Assembly (NCBI GenBank): GCA_001780825.1
Contig: MFIX01000244.1
Coordinates: 1-6,755 of the forward strand
Length of the DNA stretch: 6,755 bases
Source of the DNA: Candidatus Glassbacteria bacterium RIFCSPLOWO2_12_FULL_58_11
GTDB taxonomy: Bacteria > Gemmatimonadota > Glassbacteria > GWA2-58-10
Direction of reading: 5' to 3'
Part shown: piece by piece, positions 1 to 5,129 of the stretch
Position numbering within the stretch: the first letter of the stretch is position 1
Layout: every line of letters begins with the position of its first letter
The notes under the pieces: model-generated
Database searches by the model: none
The model's input: the letters and a program-made list of their open reading frames with translations, nothing else
What the model was told of the DNA's origin: nothing
Translations under genes and position numbers: made by a program

Positions 1-194
1 CTGTGGGTCAGAGGGTATTCCATTTCCCTGCTCGTAAGAAATCCTTTCAGATATTTCTCGGCGGCTTGCTGACAATGGAAACAGACCGTATCCGTAGGTA
101 AATCATCTGGATCCGCGGCAAGAATGATTTCCGCGCTGCGCAGGTCGCTGGACGCTTTGGCGAACCATGCTTTTACAAGGTCGTCATTATTCAT
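1..194 (-). CDS. HEPN-domain protein, putative toxin of a HEPN/MNT toxin-antitoxin pair (3' end missing)
   Basis: Only the first 64 codons are in the window; the gene runs off the left edge. The visible protein begins MNNDDLVKAWFAKASSDL and continues with an amphipathic helix (SAEIILA) and the segment CFHCQQAAEKYLKGFL at about residues 38-53. Together these are the typical first helices of the HEPN fold, including the common W-x3-A-x2-DL opening and the QQAAEKxLKG signature. HEPN proteins of this type are ribonuclease-like toxins paired with MNT nucleotidyltransferases. The catalytic Rx4-6H motif would lie beyond the edge, so activity cannot be judged. The ATG at 194 overlaps the end of the MNT gene by 8 bases (ATGAATAA), so the two are translationally linked. 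A purine-rich GGGAGG lies about 12 bases upstream, a slightly long spacing. The family call is strong; the toxin role is inferred from the pairing. Confidence 0.85.
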   Translation of the reverse strand, partial: MNNDDLVKAWFAKASSDLRSAEIILAADPDDLPTDTVCFHCQQAAEKYLKGFLTSREMEYPLTH

Positions 195-510
195 AAACGA
201 CCCGGCCCTCCCGAAGGACTGTCGCCACGAAGGACAGCCGCACTTCCCGCCAACTCTCTACCTCTTCGTGCGTGTAAAAAAGAATGTCCGTGGGCACACC
301 CGGCTCAGGCAGCGCCAGCCGCGTCTGCAAGCCCCTTTTATGCCTCGGCAAACCTTTCTCCCGATCAGAGATGACTAGAATATCCAAATCACTCTTTTTA
401 TTCTGTTCGCCTCGCGCGCACGATCCGAATACTATGATTTTGTCCGGCTGATAGGTGCGGACAATCGTATCAGTAATATTCTGGATCTGTTCTTGGGTAA
501 TCATAATCAT
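187..510 (-). CDS. MNT-domain nucleotidyltransferase, putative antitoxin (MntA-like) partner of the HEPN protein
   Basis: A 107-residue protein of the minimal nucleotidyltransferase (DNA polymerase beta-like) superfamily. It carries the complete GS-x10-DxD active site: G29-S30 in FGSCARGE, then D41 and D43 in SDLDILV, with a third likely metal ligand at D75 in PTDILFYT. The length is normal for stand-alone MNT proteins, and the end (LREGRVVYE) is a usual family ending. In characterised HEPN/MNT pairs the MNT protein neutralises the HEPN RNase by transferring AMP groups to a tyrosine; intact catalytic residues fit that mechanism here, but this is inference. It overlaps the downstream HEPN gene by 8 bases. 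The start is uncertain: ATG codons lie at 510 and 504, and the GGGG at 512-515 is 7 bases from the second but too close to the first, so MITQEQ (504) is the more likely start. GC content is lower than in the neighbouring core genes. Confidence 0.88.
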   Translation of the reverse strand: MIMITQEQIQNITDTIVRTYQPDKIIVFGSCARGEQNKKSDLDILVISDREKGLPRHKRGLQTRLALPEPGVPTDILFYTHEEVESWREVRLSFVATVLREGRVVYE

Positions 511-577
511 ACCCCATCCGGATTATCGTCATCTTGGCATTGCCGAAGATGTCCACGACCTTGACCGAAATCTGGCA
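470..577 (-). pseudogene. Possible remnant of a protein 3' end in the MNT leader (VKVVDIFGN frame)
   Basis: Just upstream of, and overlapping, the MNT gene in another frame is a 35-codon open stretch bounded by TAA (580-578) and TGA (472-470). Its first part reads QISVKVVDIFGNAKMTII (from 574 leftwards), which looks like real protein sequence rather than random translation. From memory it resembles the C-terminal tail VKVVDIFGNDT found in some restriction-modification or helicase-type proteins. No in-frame ATG with a ribosome site precedes the protein-like part, and the rest of any such gene is absent. It is therefore best read as a degraded 3' end left by insertion or deletion, or as chance. 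The similarity is recalled, not searched. Confidence 0.25.
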
Positions 578-605
578 TTATTCTGTTTTCACACATTCTT
601 CTTTT

Positions 606-634
606 ATATTATTGCATTTTGCAAATTATTTCAA
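606..634 (-). promoter_or_regulatory. Candidate sigma70 promoter for the MNT/HEPN pair
   Basis: On the minus strand, a -35 box TTGAAA (634-629) and a -10 box TAATAT (611-606) are separated by 17 bases in a very AT-rich setting. Transcription would start near 599 and leave a leader of roughly 90 bases before the MNT start. Each box deviates from consensus, so this is a prediction. Its position between the end of comM and the accessory pair makes functional sense. Confidence 0.4.
612..624. repeat. Small inverted repeat in the promoter spacer
   Basis: The sequence TTGCA-TTT-TGCAA is a perfect 5-base inverted repeat with a 3-base centre, lying between the proposed -10 and -35 boxes of the MNT/HEPN promoter. 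Such placement would suit an operator for autoregulation, as in many toxin-antitoxin operons. In so AT-rich a stretch, a repeat this short can also arise by chance. Confidence 0.3.
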
Positions 635-653
635 TGAATCAGCCGTTTCATTG
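632..653. repeat. Inverted repeat CAATGAA-N8-TTCATTG overlapping the -35 box
   Basis: Perfect 7-base arms (632-638 and 647-653) flank an 8-base centre. The left arm overlaps the proposed -35 box (629-634) of the MNT/HEPN promoter. It could be a repressor site or a weak hairpin at the end of the comM transcript. It is not followed by a T run on the minus strand, so it is not a canonical terminator. Confidence 0.35.
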
Positions 654-665
654 CATTTAAAAAAC

Positions 666-2219
666 TCAGCGCATCGCGGTGCGGTCCAAACTCCGGTACT
701 GGATCGCCTCGGCCAGGTGCGCGGCCTCGATTGACTCGCTCCCGGCCAGGTCGGCGATAGTGCGGCTCACCTTGAGGATGCGGTCGTGGGCCCGGGCCGA
801 GAGGCCGAAATGCGTGACCGCCTGGCGCAACAGGGCCAGGCATTCCTCGTTGAGCACGCAGTATTTTTTCAGCGCCTGCCGCCCCATGTGGGCATTGCAG
901 TATATCCCATCCGCGCCGCGGAAACGCTCGAGCTGCAGGCCGCGGCCCTTTTCGACCCGCGCCCGGATATTTTCCGAATTTTCACCGCTTCTTTTATCGG
1001 CTAGTTGATCGAATGGCACCGCCGGCACCTCGACATGGATGTCGATCCGGTCCAGCAGGGGCCCGCTGATACTGCTCATGTAGCGCTTGATCTGGGTCGG
1101 AGTGCAGTGACAACTGTGGGCCGGGTCGGTCAGGTAGCCGCAGGGGCAGGGGTTCATGGCGCAGGCGAGCATGAACCGGGCCGGGTAGGAGACCGTGATC
1201 AGCGAGCGGCTGATCGATACCTCGCCATCCTCCATCGGCTGGCGCATCACCTCCAGCACGTTTTTCTGGAACTCCGGCATCTCATCCAGGAACAGGACCC
1301 CATTGTGGGCCAGGCTCACCTCGCCGGGACGGGGGATTCTCCCTCCGCCGATCAGGCCGGCATCGCTGATTGTGTGGTGCGGGTTGCGGAACGGCCGGGT
1401 GGCCACCAGGGACTGGGACTCGCCGGTCAGGCCGGCCACGCTGTGGATGCGGGTGGTCTCGATAGCCTCTTCCAGGGAGATGCGCGGCAGTATGGTCACG
1501 AGCCTGCGGGCCAGCATGGTCTTGCCGGAGCCGGGAGGGCCGATCAGCAGCAGGTTGTGGCCGCCGGCCGCTGCCACCTCGAGCGCCCGCTTGGCGTGCT
1601 CCTGGCCCTTGACATCGCTGAAATCCACTCCGTAGCTCAGCCGGCTGGAAAATAGGTCGTTGGGATCGACCCGGGTCGGCTTAAGCTCCTGCTCGCCGGC
1701 GAGAAAACGGACCGCCTCGGCGAGGGTCTCGACCCCGATCACCTCGAGGTCCCGGACCACCGCCGCCTCGACCGCATTGGCGCGGGGCAGGAGCAGGCCC
1801 TCGAGACCCAGCTTGCGGCAGCTCGCGGCAATCGGCAAAGCTCCGTGGACCGGCTTGAGCTTTCCATCCAGGCTCAGCTCGCCGAGCACCAGGCAGCGCT
1901 CGAGGCGTTCCGGGGGGAGCTGGCCGCTGGCGGCGAGCAAGGCCAAGGCGATCGGCAGGTCGAACGCGGCGCCTTCCTTTTTCCGGTCGGCGGGGGCGAG
2001 ATTGATCGTGACACGCTTGAGCGGGAACCTGAGTCCGATATTACTGATCGCGGAGCTGACACGCTCGCGGCTCTCCCGGACTGCATTGTCCGGAAGTCCG
2101 ACCAGCGTGTAGCAGGGCAGGCCGGGGCTGATGTCTGTTTCCACCTCCACGAGGAACGCTTCGATTCCGGTCACGGCGGCGGAGAAGACCTTGCTCAGCA
2201 AATGCGCTCGATCCTCCAT
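666..2219 (-). CDS. comM: ComM/YifB family Mg-chelatase-like AAA+ ATPase
   Basis: A full-length family member (517 residues from the ATG at 2219; about 500-510 is usual). ComM is a hexameric helicase that promotes branch migration during natural transformation, helping to integrate incoming single-stranded DNA; many non-competent bacteria also keep it. The N-terminal ChlI / Lon-protease-like domain spans about residues 17-140 (AVTGIEAFLVEVETD, GLPDNAVRESRERV). The AAA+ core follows, with Walker A GPPGSGKT at 227-234, Walker B VLFLDE at 308-313, a cysteine-rich MNPCPCGY...CHC insert at 355-372, and GPLLDRIDIHVEVP at 386-399. The Mg-chelatase C-terminal domain ends the protein (GLSARAHDRILKVSRTIADL, about 472-491). 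It is the third gene of a likely yraN-actin-comM operon, 85 bases after the actin gene. The start may really be TTG at 2201: a GGAGGA at 2217-2212 is ideally placed for it, the ATG at 2219 has no ribosome site, and LLSKVFSA matches the usual family N-terminus. Confidence 0.96.
   Translation of the reverse strand: MEDRAHLLSKVFSAAVTGIEAFLVEVETDISPGLPCYTLVGLPDNAVRESRERVSSAISNIGLRFPLKRVTINLAPADRKKEGAAFDLPIALALLAASGQLPPERLERCLVLGELSLDGKLKPVHGALPIAASCRKLGLEGLLLPRANAVEAAVVRDLEVIGVETLAEAVRFLAGEQELKPTRVDPNDLFSSRLSYGVDFSDVKGQEHAKRALEVAAAGGHNLLLIGPPGSGKTMLARRLVTILPRISLEEAIETTRIHSVAGLTGESQSLVATRPFRNPHHTISDAGLIGGGRIPRPGEVSLAHNGVLFLDEMPEFQKNVLEVMRQPMEDGEVSISRSLITVSYPARFMLACAMNPCPCGYLTDPAHSCHCTPTQIKRYMSSISGPLLDRIDIHVEVPAVPFDQLADKRSGENSENIRARVEKGRGLQLERFRGADGIYCNAHMGRQALKKYCVLNEECLALLRQAVTHFGLSARAHDRILKVSRTIADLAGSESIEAAHLAEAIQYRSLDRTAMR
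2212..2217 (-). promoter_or_regulatory. Ribosome binding site GGAGGA favouring a TTG start for comM
   Basis: This strong Shine-Dalgarno match lies inside the first codons of the longest comM frame. It is 10 bases upstream of an in-frame TTG at 2201-2199, which would give a protein six residues shorter beginning (M)LSKV. The sequence upstream of the ATG at 2219 is pyrimidine-rich and has no comparable site. Confidence 0.5.
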
Positions 2220-2304
2220 CAGGGGAGGCAGGGAGAGATAAATACGACAGTCTGTAAGGGAGTGGAAAAGTAGAGGCTGTCCGCTGTCGGCTGGGCCCTC
2301 CGGC

Positions 2305-3393
2305 TCAAGCTTCCTGCTTTTCAGGCTGTTCCTCCTGAACGGCTTCCTCGAGGGGCTCCTCGCCGGGCAGCTGACGGCGCTTTTCCATCAGATCGATATA
2401 CTTGGCGTATTTCAGGTAGCCGATCACATTGGCCAGCCGCATGTCGGTATCCGCGCTGATCACCCGGGTCTGACCCTCGATCAGTTTCTCCAGGATCGGG
2501 GCCAGATCGGCGGAGCCGCCGCCGGTAAGCAGCACGAATTCGACATCCCAGTCATCAACCCACAGCCGCTCCATGTCGCTCACGATAGCGGTGGAGAGCT
2601 GCCGCATTACCTCTTCCCTGAGATCGGCAAGGGAGAATTCCTTGCCGCGGATCCGGATGCGCCCCTTTTTTACCGGCTCGAACAGGCGGAAGAGCTCGAC
2701 ATTGATCCCGCTCTGCTCGAGGATTTTGCGGCTGATCAGCGAAAAAGCCTTCGAGATGCCGGTATCGGTGGTCCGGCTCCCACGCTCGATATAGCGGAGA
2801 CGGTCGGTGATCGAGTAGTCGGTGGTGCGGAATCCGATATCGATGATTCCGAATTTCTGACGGGCAACATCCTTGTCGACAATCCGGCCGTGGTTGTTCA
2901 TCAGCAGGTTGAATACCGAGCCGAACGGCTGAGGCAGCACGCGCACTTTGCGGATGTCGATAGTCTTTTCCTGCGACTCTCCATGGTAATGCGTGATTAC
3001 TTTGTGCTGCCCTTCGAGCATGTTCACATAGCGCGTGCGGTACTGCTTGAAATAGCGTATCGGCAAACCGGTGACCACGCTGAATTCACGGGAACCCTGG
3101 CTGGTGAACAGGGCCAGCGCGGTGAGAGCCATAACCTTGGCGGAATTTTCCAGCAGAGTATTCTGGTCGAGAGTAAATTCTCGGACATTGGATTGTTTCT
3201 CGGCCATGTCGCCTACATAATATTCCTTATCGTCAATAGTCAGGTGCAGGTTTTCCAGCTCGCCGCCTTCGGAAAACCCGGATTGAAACTGTATCTCCGC
3301 CGCATCGCCGATGATGGATTTAAAAATTACCGAACGGTCTCCATCATAGGCTTTAGTATAGCCGAAACCGACATCTACGCCCAAGTACTCCAT
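2305..3393 (-). CDS. Actin-like ATPase of the ParM/StbA family, chromosomal, role unknown
   Basis: A 362-residue protein with the actin/Hsp70 nucleotide-binding fold in ParM-like form. Phosphate-1 loop is GVDVGFGYTK (residues 5-14), VVTGLP at 106-111 and LPQPFGSVF at 153-161 are typical of the ParM/archaeal-actin group, phosphate-2 is IDIGFRTTD (184-192), and the adenosine loop is VLLTGGGS (287-294). Plasmid relatives polymerise into filaments that push replicated plasmids apart, using a small DNA-binding adaptor (ParR). No adaptor gene or centromere-like repeat array is visible here, so plasmid segregation cannot be assumed. The C-terminal tail (about 344-362) is strongly acidic, rich in Glu and Gln, and probably disordered. 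The start is well supported: AAGGAG lies 6 bases before the ATG. It sits 38 bases after yraN and 85 before comM, on the same strand, so it is probably co-transcribed with them. Family assignment is confident; cellular function is unknown. Confidence 0.9.
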   Translation of the reverse strand: MEYLGVDVGFGYTKAYDGDRSVIFKSIIGDAAEIQFQSGFSEGGELENLHLTIDDKEYYVGDMAEKQSNVREFTLDQNTLLENSAKVMALTALALFTSQGSREFSVVTGLPIRYFKQYRTRYVNMLEGQHKVITHYHGESQEKTIDIRKVRVLPQPFGSVFNLLMNNHGRIVDKDVARQKFGIIDIGFRTTDYSITDRLRYIERGSRTTDTGISKAFSLISRKILEQSGINVELFRLFEPVKKGRIRIRGKEFSLADLREEVMRQLSTAIVSDMERLWVDDWDVEFVLLTGGGSADLAPILEKLIEGQTRVISADTDMRLANVIGYLKYAKYIDLMEKRRQLPGEEPLEEAVQEEQPEKQEA

Positions 3394-3431
3394 GAGATAC
3401 TCCTTGAAAGTTGGAGCATTCGCGCTTGCGC

Positions 3432-3803
3432 TCAGGCCCGGAATGCATCAGGAATATGCTCTAGCCTTACCTTTCCGCTGTTGTCAGGCGGGTGGAACAG
3501 TATGACATCGAACCGGTAGCTGCATTCCGGCCCCGCGATTCCTTTTTCCAGCAGATATCCGCCGGCAGCCTCGACCAGATTTTTTCGCTGACGCTCGCGG
3601 AGGCTCAGCTCAGCCGGTCCGAAAACCGCGCTACCGCGGCTTTTCACCTCGACAAATACCACCAGCTCATTTTTTCGGGCTACCAGGTCAATTTCCTTGT
3701 GTCCGAACCGGTAACGGCGCTCGAGGATTTCGAATCCCTGAGCTCCGAGATATTCCGCGGCAGCCCGCTCACTGTCCAGGCCTTTACGTTGACGATAGGA
3801 CAT
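3432..3803 (-). CDS. yraN: YraN family (UPF0102) predicted endonuclease-like protein
   Basis: A 123-residue protein of normal family length. YraN proteins have the restriction-endonuclease-like (Holliday-junction resolvase-type) fold; their biochemical role is poorly defined. The core motif is present: E37 and D39 in GHKEIDLVA, then E52 and K54 in VFVEVKSR, forming the E/D...ExK metal site. Supporting motifs are the opening GLDSERAAAEYL, the RQRKNLVEAAGGYL helix (about 71-84) and RFDVILF at 97-103. The ATG at 3803 has only a weak ribosome site. It heads a likely operon with the actin-like gene and comM. In many genomes yraN lies next to rnhB and/or comM; rnhB is not present in the gap upstream of it. 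Confidence 0.93.
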   Translation of the reverse strand: MSYRQRKGLDSERAAAEYLGAQGFEILERRYRFGHKEIDLVARKNELVVFVEVKSRGSAVFGPAELSLRERQRKNLVEAAGGYLLEKGIAGPECSYRFDVILFHPPDNSGKVRLEHIPDAFRA

Positions 3804-4081
3804 TGACAGGACCGCCGATATCCGGAATCCGGACAGATCGCCTGAAAGACCGGAGCGGGGCTCTCAGGGCACATTCCCGCCCGCGGCCGCTCCATCTTCT
3901 CCCCGGATCCTGCCCGCCCTTTCGATAGCCGGGCCGGCCGGCCTCCGGGCTCCGCCTTCACTCAATATTTCGATAAAACTAGCCAATAACTTTACCCAAA
4001 AACAATAAACAGATTAAGCAGACAGTCATGAAGATACCGTAAATTCGACTCATGTCAAGATTTAGCTGCCAAGTCAATTCC
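3804..4081. other. Intergenic region: promoter and GC-rich leader of the yraN operon
   Basis: This 278-base gap has two halves. From 3961 to 4081 it is AT-rich and contains the candidate promoter. From 3804 to 3960 it is very GC-rich and includes GGCCGGCCGGCC-type sequence (around 3930-3944) capable of strong secondary structure, plus a tandem TCCGGA pair just upstream of yraN (about 3819-3831). A GTG-started frame crosses this half and runs on into yraN out of frame; it has no ribosome site or recognisable protein motif, so I read the region as untranslated leader. No known riboswitch or RNA gene is recognised, and no clear terminator follows the lipoprotein gene. Confidence 0.5.
4031..4058 (-). 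promoter_or_regulatory. Candidate sigma70 promoter for the yraN-actin-comM operon
   Basis: On the minus strand, a perfect -35 box TTGACA (4058-4053) is followed after 16 bases by TATCTT (4036-4031), four of six matches to the -10 consensus. It lies in AT-rich DNA just downstream of the lipoprotein gene and points toward yraN. Transcription would begin near 4024, leaving a leader of about 220 bases. Confidence 0.45.
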
Positions 4082-5077
4082 CTAAAAAATTAAAGTGGGC
4101 TTGAGCGGAGGATACCCTTTCAGTATGTGCGTGCGCATGAGCAGAACGTACTGCGTCAGCGTACCCTGCCTTTCGTGAAGCGTGTAATAATAGACATCCT
4201 CAAGTTGCTCGGGCACCACCTGGAAATTTTCCGCCAGCAAGGTCAGTTCGCCTGGCAGCTTGGCCTGCACGGAATCCGCTCCGGATTCGTGCTCTATTCT
4301 GGCGGCGACATTGTCAACCATGCTGTAAATCTCGGAGCGTGTCCTGTCGAACCCCTCGGCGGAGCGGCCGGCCCAGAACTGCCGGTTGTAATTTTCCCGG
4401 ATACCGCGGCCGGTGATATTTTTAACAATTCTCTCGGCCTTGACGAAATTTTCCGGGTCCCTGACGAACACCTTGAGGTAAGCCTCGATTGCCTCCTCCC
4501 GGCGTCCCTGATCCATCAGATATTCGGCGTACCTGAACTGGAACTCGCTCATCTTGCGCAGTGCCGCCATCAGGCCCGGGTAATCCCTTTCCATCCTTTC
4601 GTACAAATCGCCGTTTTCGGCTATATCCCGGATGTATTTGGAGTAGCCGAACTGAAGATGGACCAGCACGTAGACTGACTGTAACCCGGGCAGTTTGCCG
4701 AAAGCCACCGTATCCGCCAGGTTCCATTCTTCGCGGCCCTCTTGCCAATCCGGCGGGCTCAGCTCCTGGCAGGCCAATGCCCGGGAGGCGTAGTAATCCA
4801 TCAGGAAGACCTGCATGCTGCACATCCGGCGATGGTAGGTCAGCCGCTCGGCTTCGCTGATCACTATTTCCTTGCTGCGCTGAAAATCGGTGTTGGTCAG
4901 GAAAAAGGTAATGCTCTCGCGCGCGAATCTGACCTTTTTCTCCACCGCCACGCTGCTCCTGTCCTTCATCGAATTCCACTTTTCCAGCCGCTTGTCCAGG
5001 CGGTAAACGCTTAAGTGGCAGCCGGCCAGTCCGGCCAGGGTAAGCGCAAGAGTAAGCCCGAGGATCATTTTTTTCAT
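4082..5077 (-). CDS. Putative lipoprotein of unknown function with a TPR-like segment
   Basis: About 331 residues from the ATG at 5077. The N-terminus is a classic lipoprotein signal peptide: KKM, a hydrophobic stretch rich in Leu and Ala, then the lipobox LAGC with the modified cysteine at residue 20. His follows the cysteine, so by the E. coli sorting rule (no Asp at +2) outer-membrane targeting is expected if the host is diderm. The mature part is mostly helical, and a TPR-like helix pair is visible at about 178-213 (FRYAEYLMDQGRREEAIEAY...DPENF). I recognise no enzyme motif and no named family; TPR segments usually mediate protein contacts. The start is a choice: AGGAG at 5092-5088 is 10 bases from this ATG and only 4 from an in-frame GTG at 5083. 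The gene begins about 50 bases after uvrA with no terminator between. A role with UvrA is not implied; proximity is the only link. Confidence 0.82.
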   Translation of the reverse strand: MKKMILGLTLALTLAGLAGCHLSVYRLDKRLEKWNSMKDRSSVAVEKKVRFARESITFFLTNTDFQRSKEIVISEAERLTYHRRMCSMQVFLMDYYASRALACQELSPPDWQEGREEWNLADTVAFGKLPGLQSVYVLVHLQFGYSKYIRDIAENGDLYERMERDYPGLMAALRKMSEFQFRYAEYLMDQGRREEAIEAYLKVFVRDPENFVKAERIVKNITGRGIRENYNRQFWAGRSAEGFDRTRSEIYSMVDNVAARIEHESGADSVQAKLPGELTLLAENFQVVPEQLEDVYYYTLHERQGTLTQYVLLMRTHILKGYPPLKPTLIF

Positions 5078-5087
5078 CAGCACCGCT

Positions 5088-5092
5088 CTCCT
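5088..5092 (-). promoter_or_regulatory. Ribosome binding site AGGAG of the lipoprotein gene
   Basis: This site decides the start of the lipoprotein gene: spacing is 10 bases to ATG at 5077 and only 4 to GTG at 5083. ATG is preferred because of codon and spacing, but GTG would add just two residues before the signal peptide. Confidence 0.55.
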
Positions 5093-5129
5093 GGATCAGT
5101 TCATTTCAATTAATATCAAGCCCGCGATA

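Larger units (their letters stand above)
511..665. other. AT-rich intergenic region between comM and the MNT/HEPN pair
   Basis: This 155-base gap changes sharply in composition: roughly 600-660 is about one quarter G+C, in contrast to the GC-rich comM next to it. It holds a candidate promoter for the MNT/HEPN pair, two small inverted repeats around it, and a 9-base direct repeat ATTGCATTT (611-619 and 650-658). A run of six T on the minus strand (659-664) directly follows the comM stop codon, but the only stem upstream of it is short and mismatched, so I do not call a terminator. No RNA gene is recognisable. Confidence 0.5.

Noticed and set aside
1..665. Mobile-element ends or attachment site flanking the HEPN/MNT pair
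   Set aside because: No transposase, tRNA or long terminal repeats are visible, and the left boundary is outside the window.
659..674. Possible rho-independent terminator at the comM stop (T6 run on the minus strand)
   Set aside because: The only hairpin before the T run has a very short, mismatched stem, so it cannot be called a terminator.
1005..1655. Long plus-strand open frame (216 codons) opposite comM
   Set aside because: It lies wholly antisense to the conserved ATPase core of comM and has a biased, motif-free translation; it is a by-product of GC-rich codon use.
2890..3519. Plus-strand open frame of 209 codons spanning the actin-like gene and the end of yraN
   Set aside because: It crosses two well-supported minus-strand genes and shows no protein-family features.
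3927..3950. GC-rich hairpin as a terminator for the lipoprotein gene
   Set aside because: The stem is imperfect and is not followed by a T run on either strand; it also lies downstream of the predicted yraN promoter.
3680..3961. GTG-started minus-strand frame of 93 codons in the yraN leader
   Set aside because: No ribosome site, no known motif, and it overlaps the first 124 bases of yraN out of frame.
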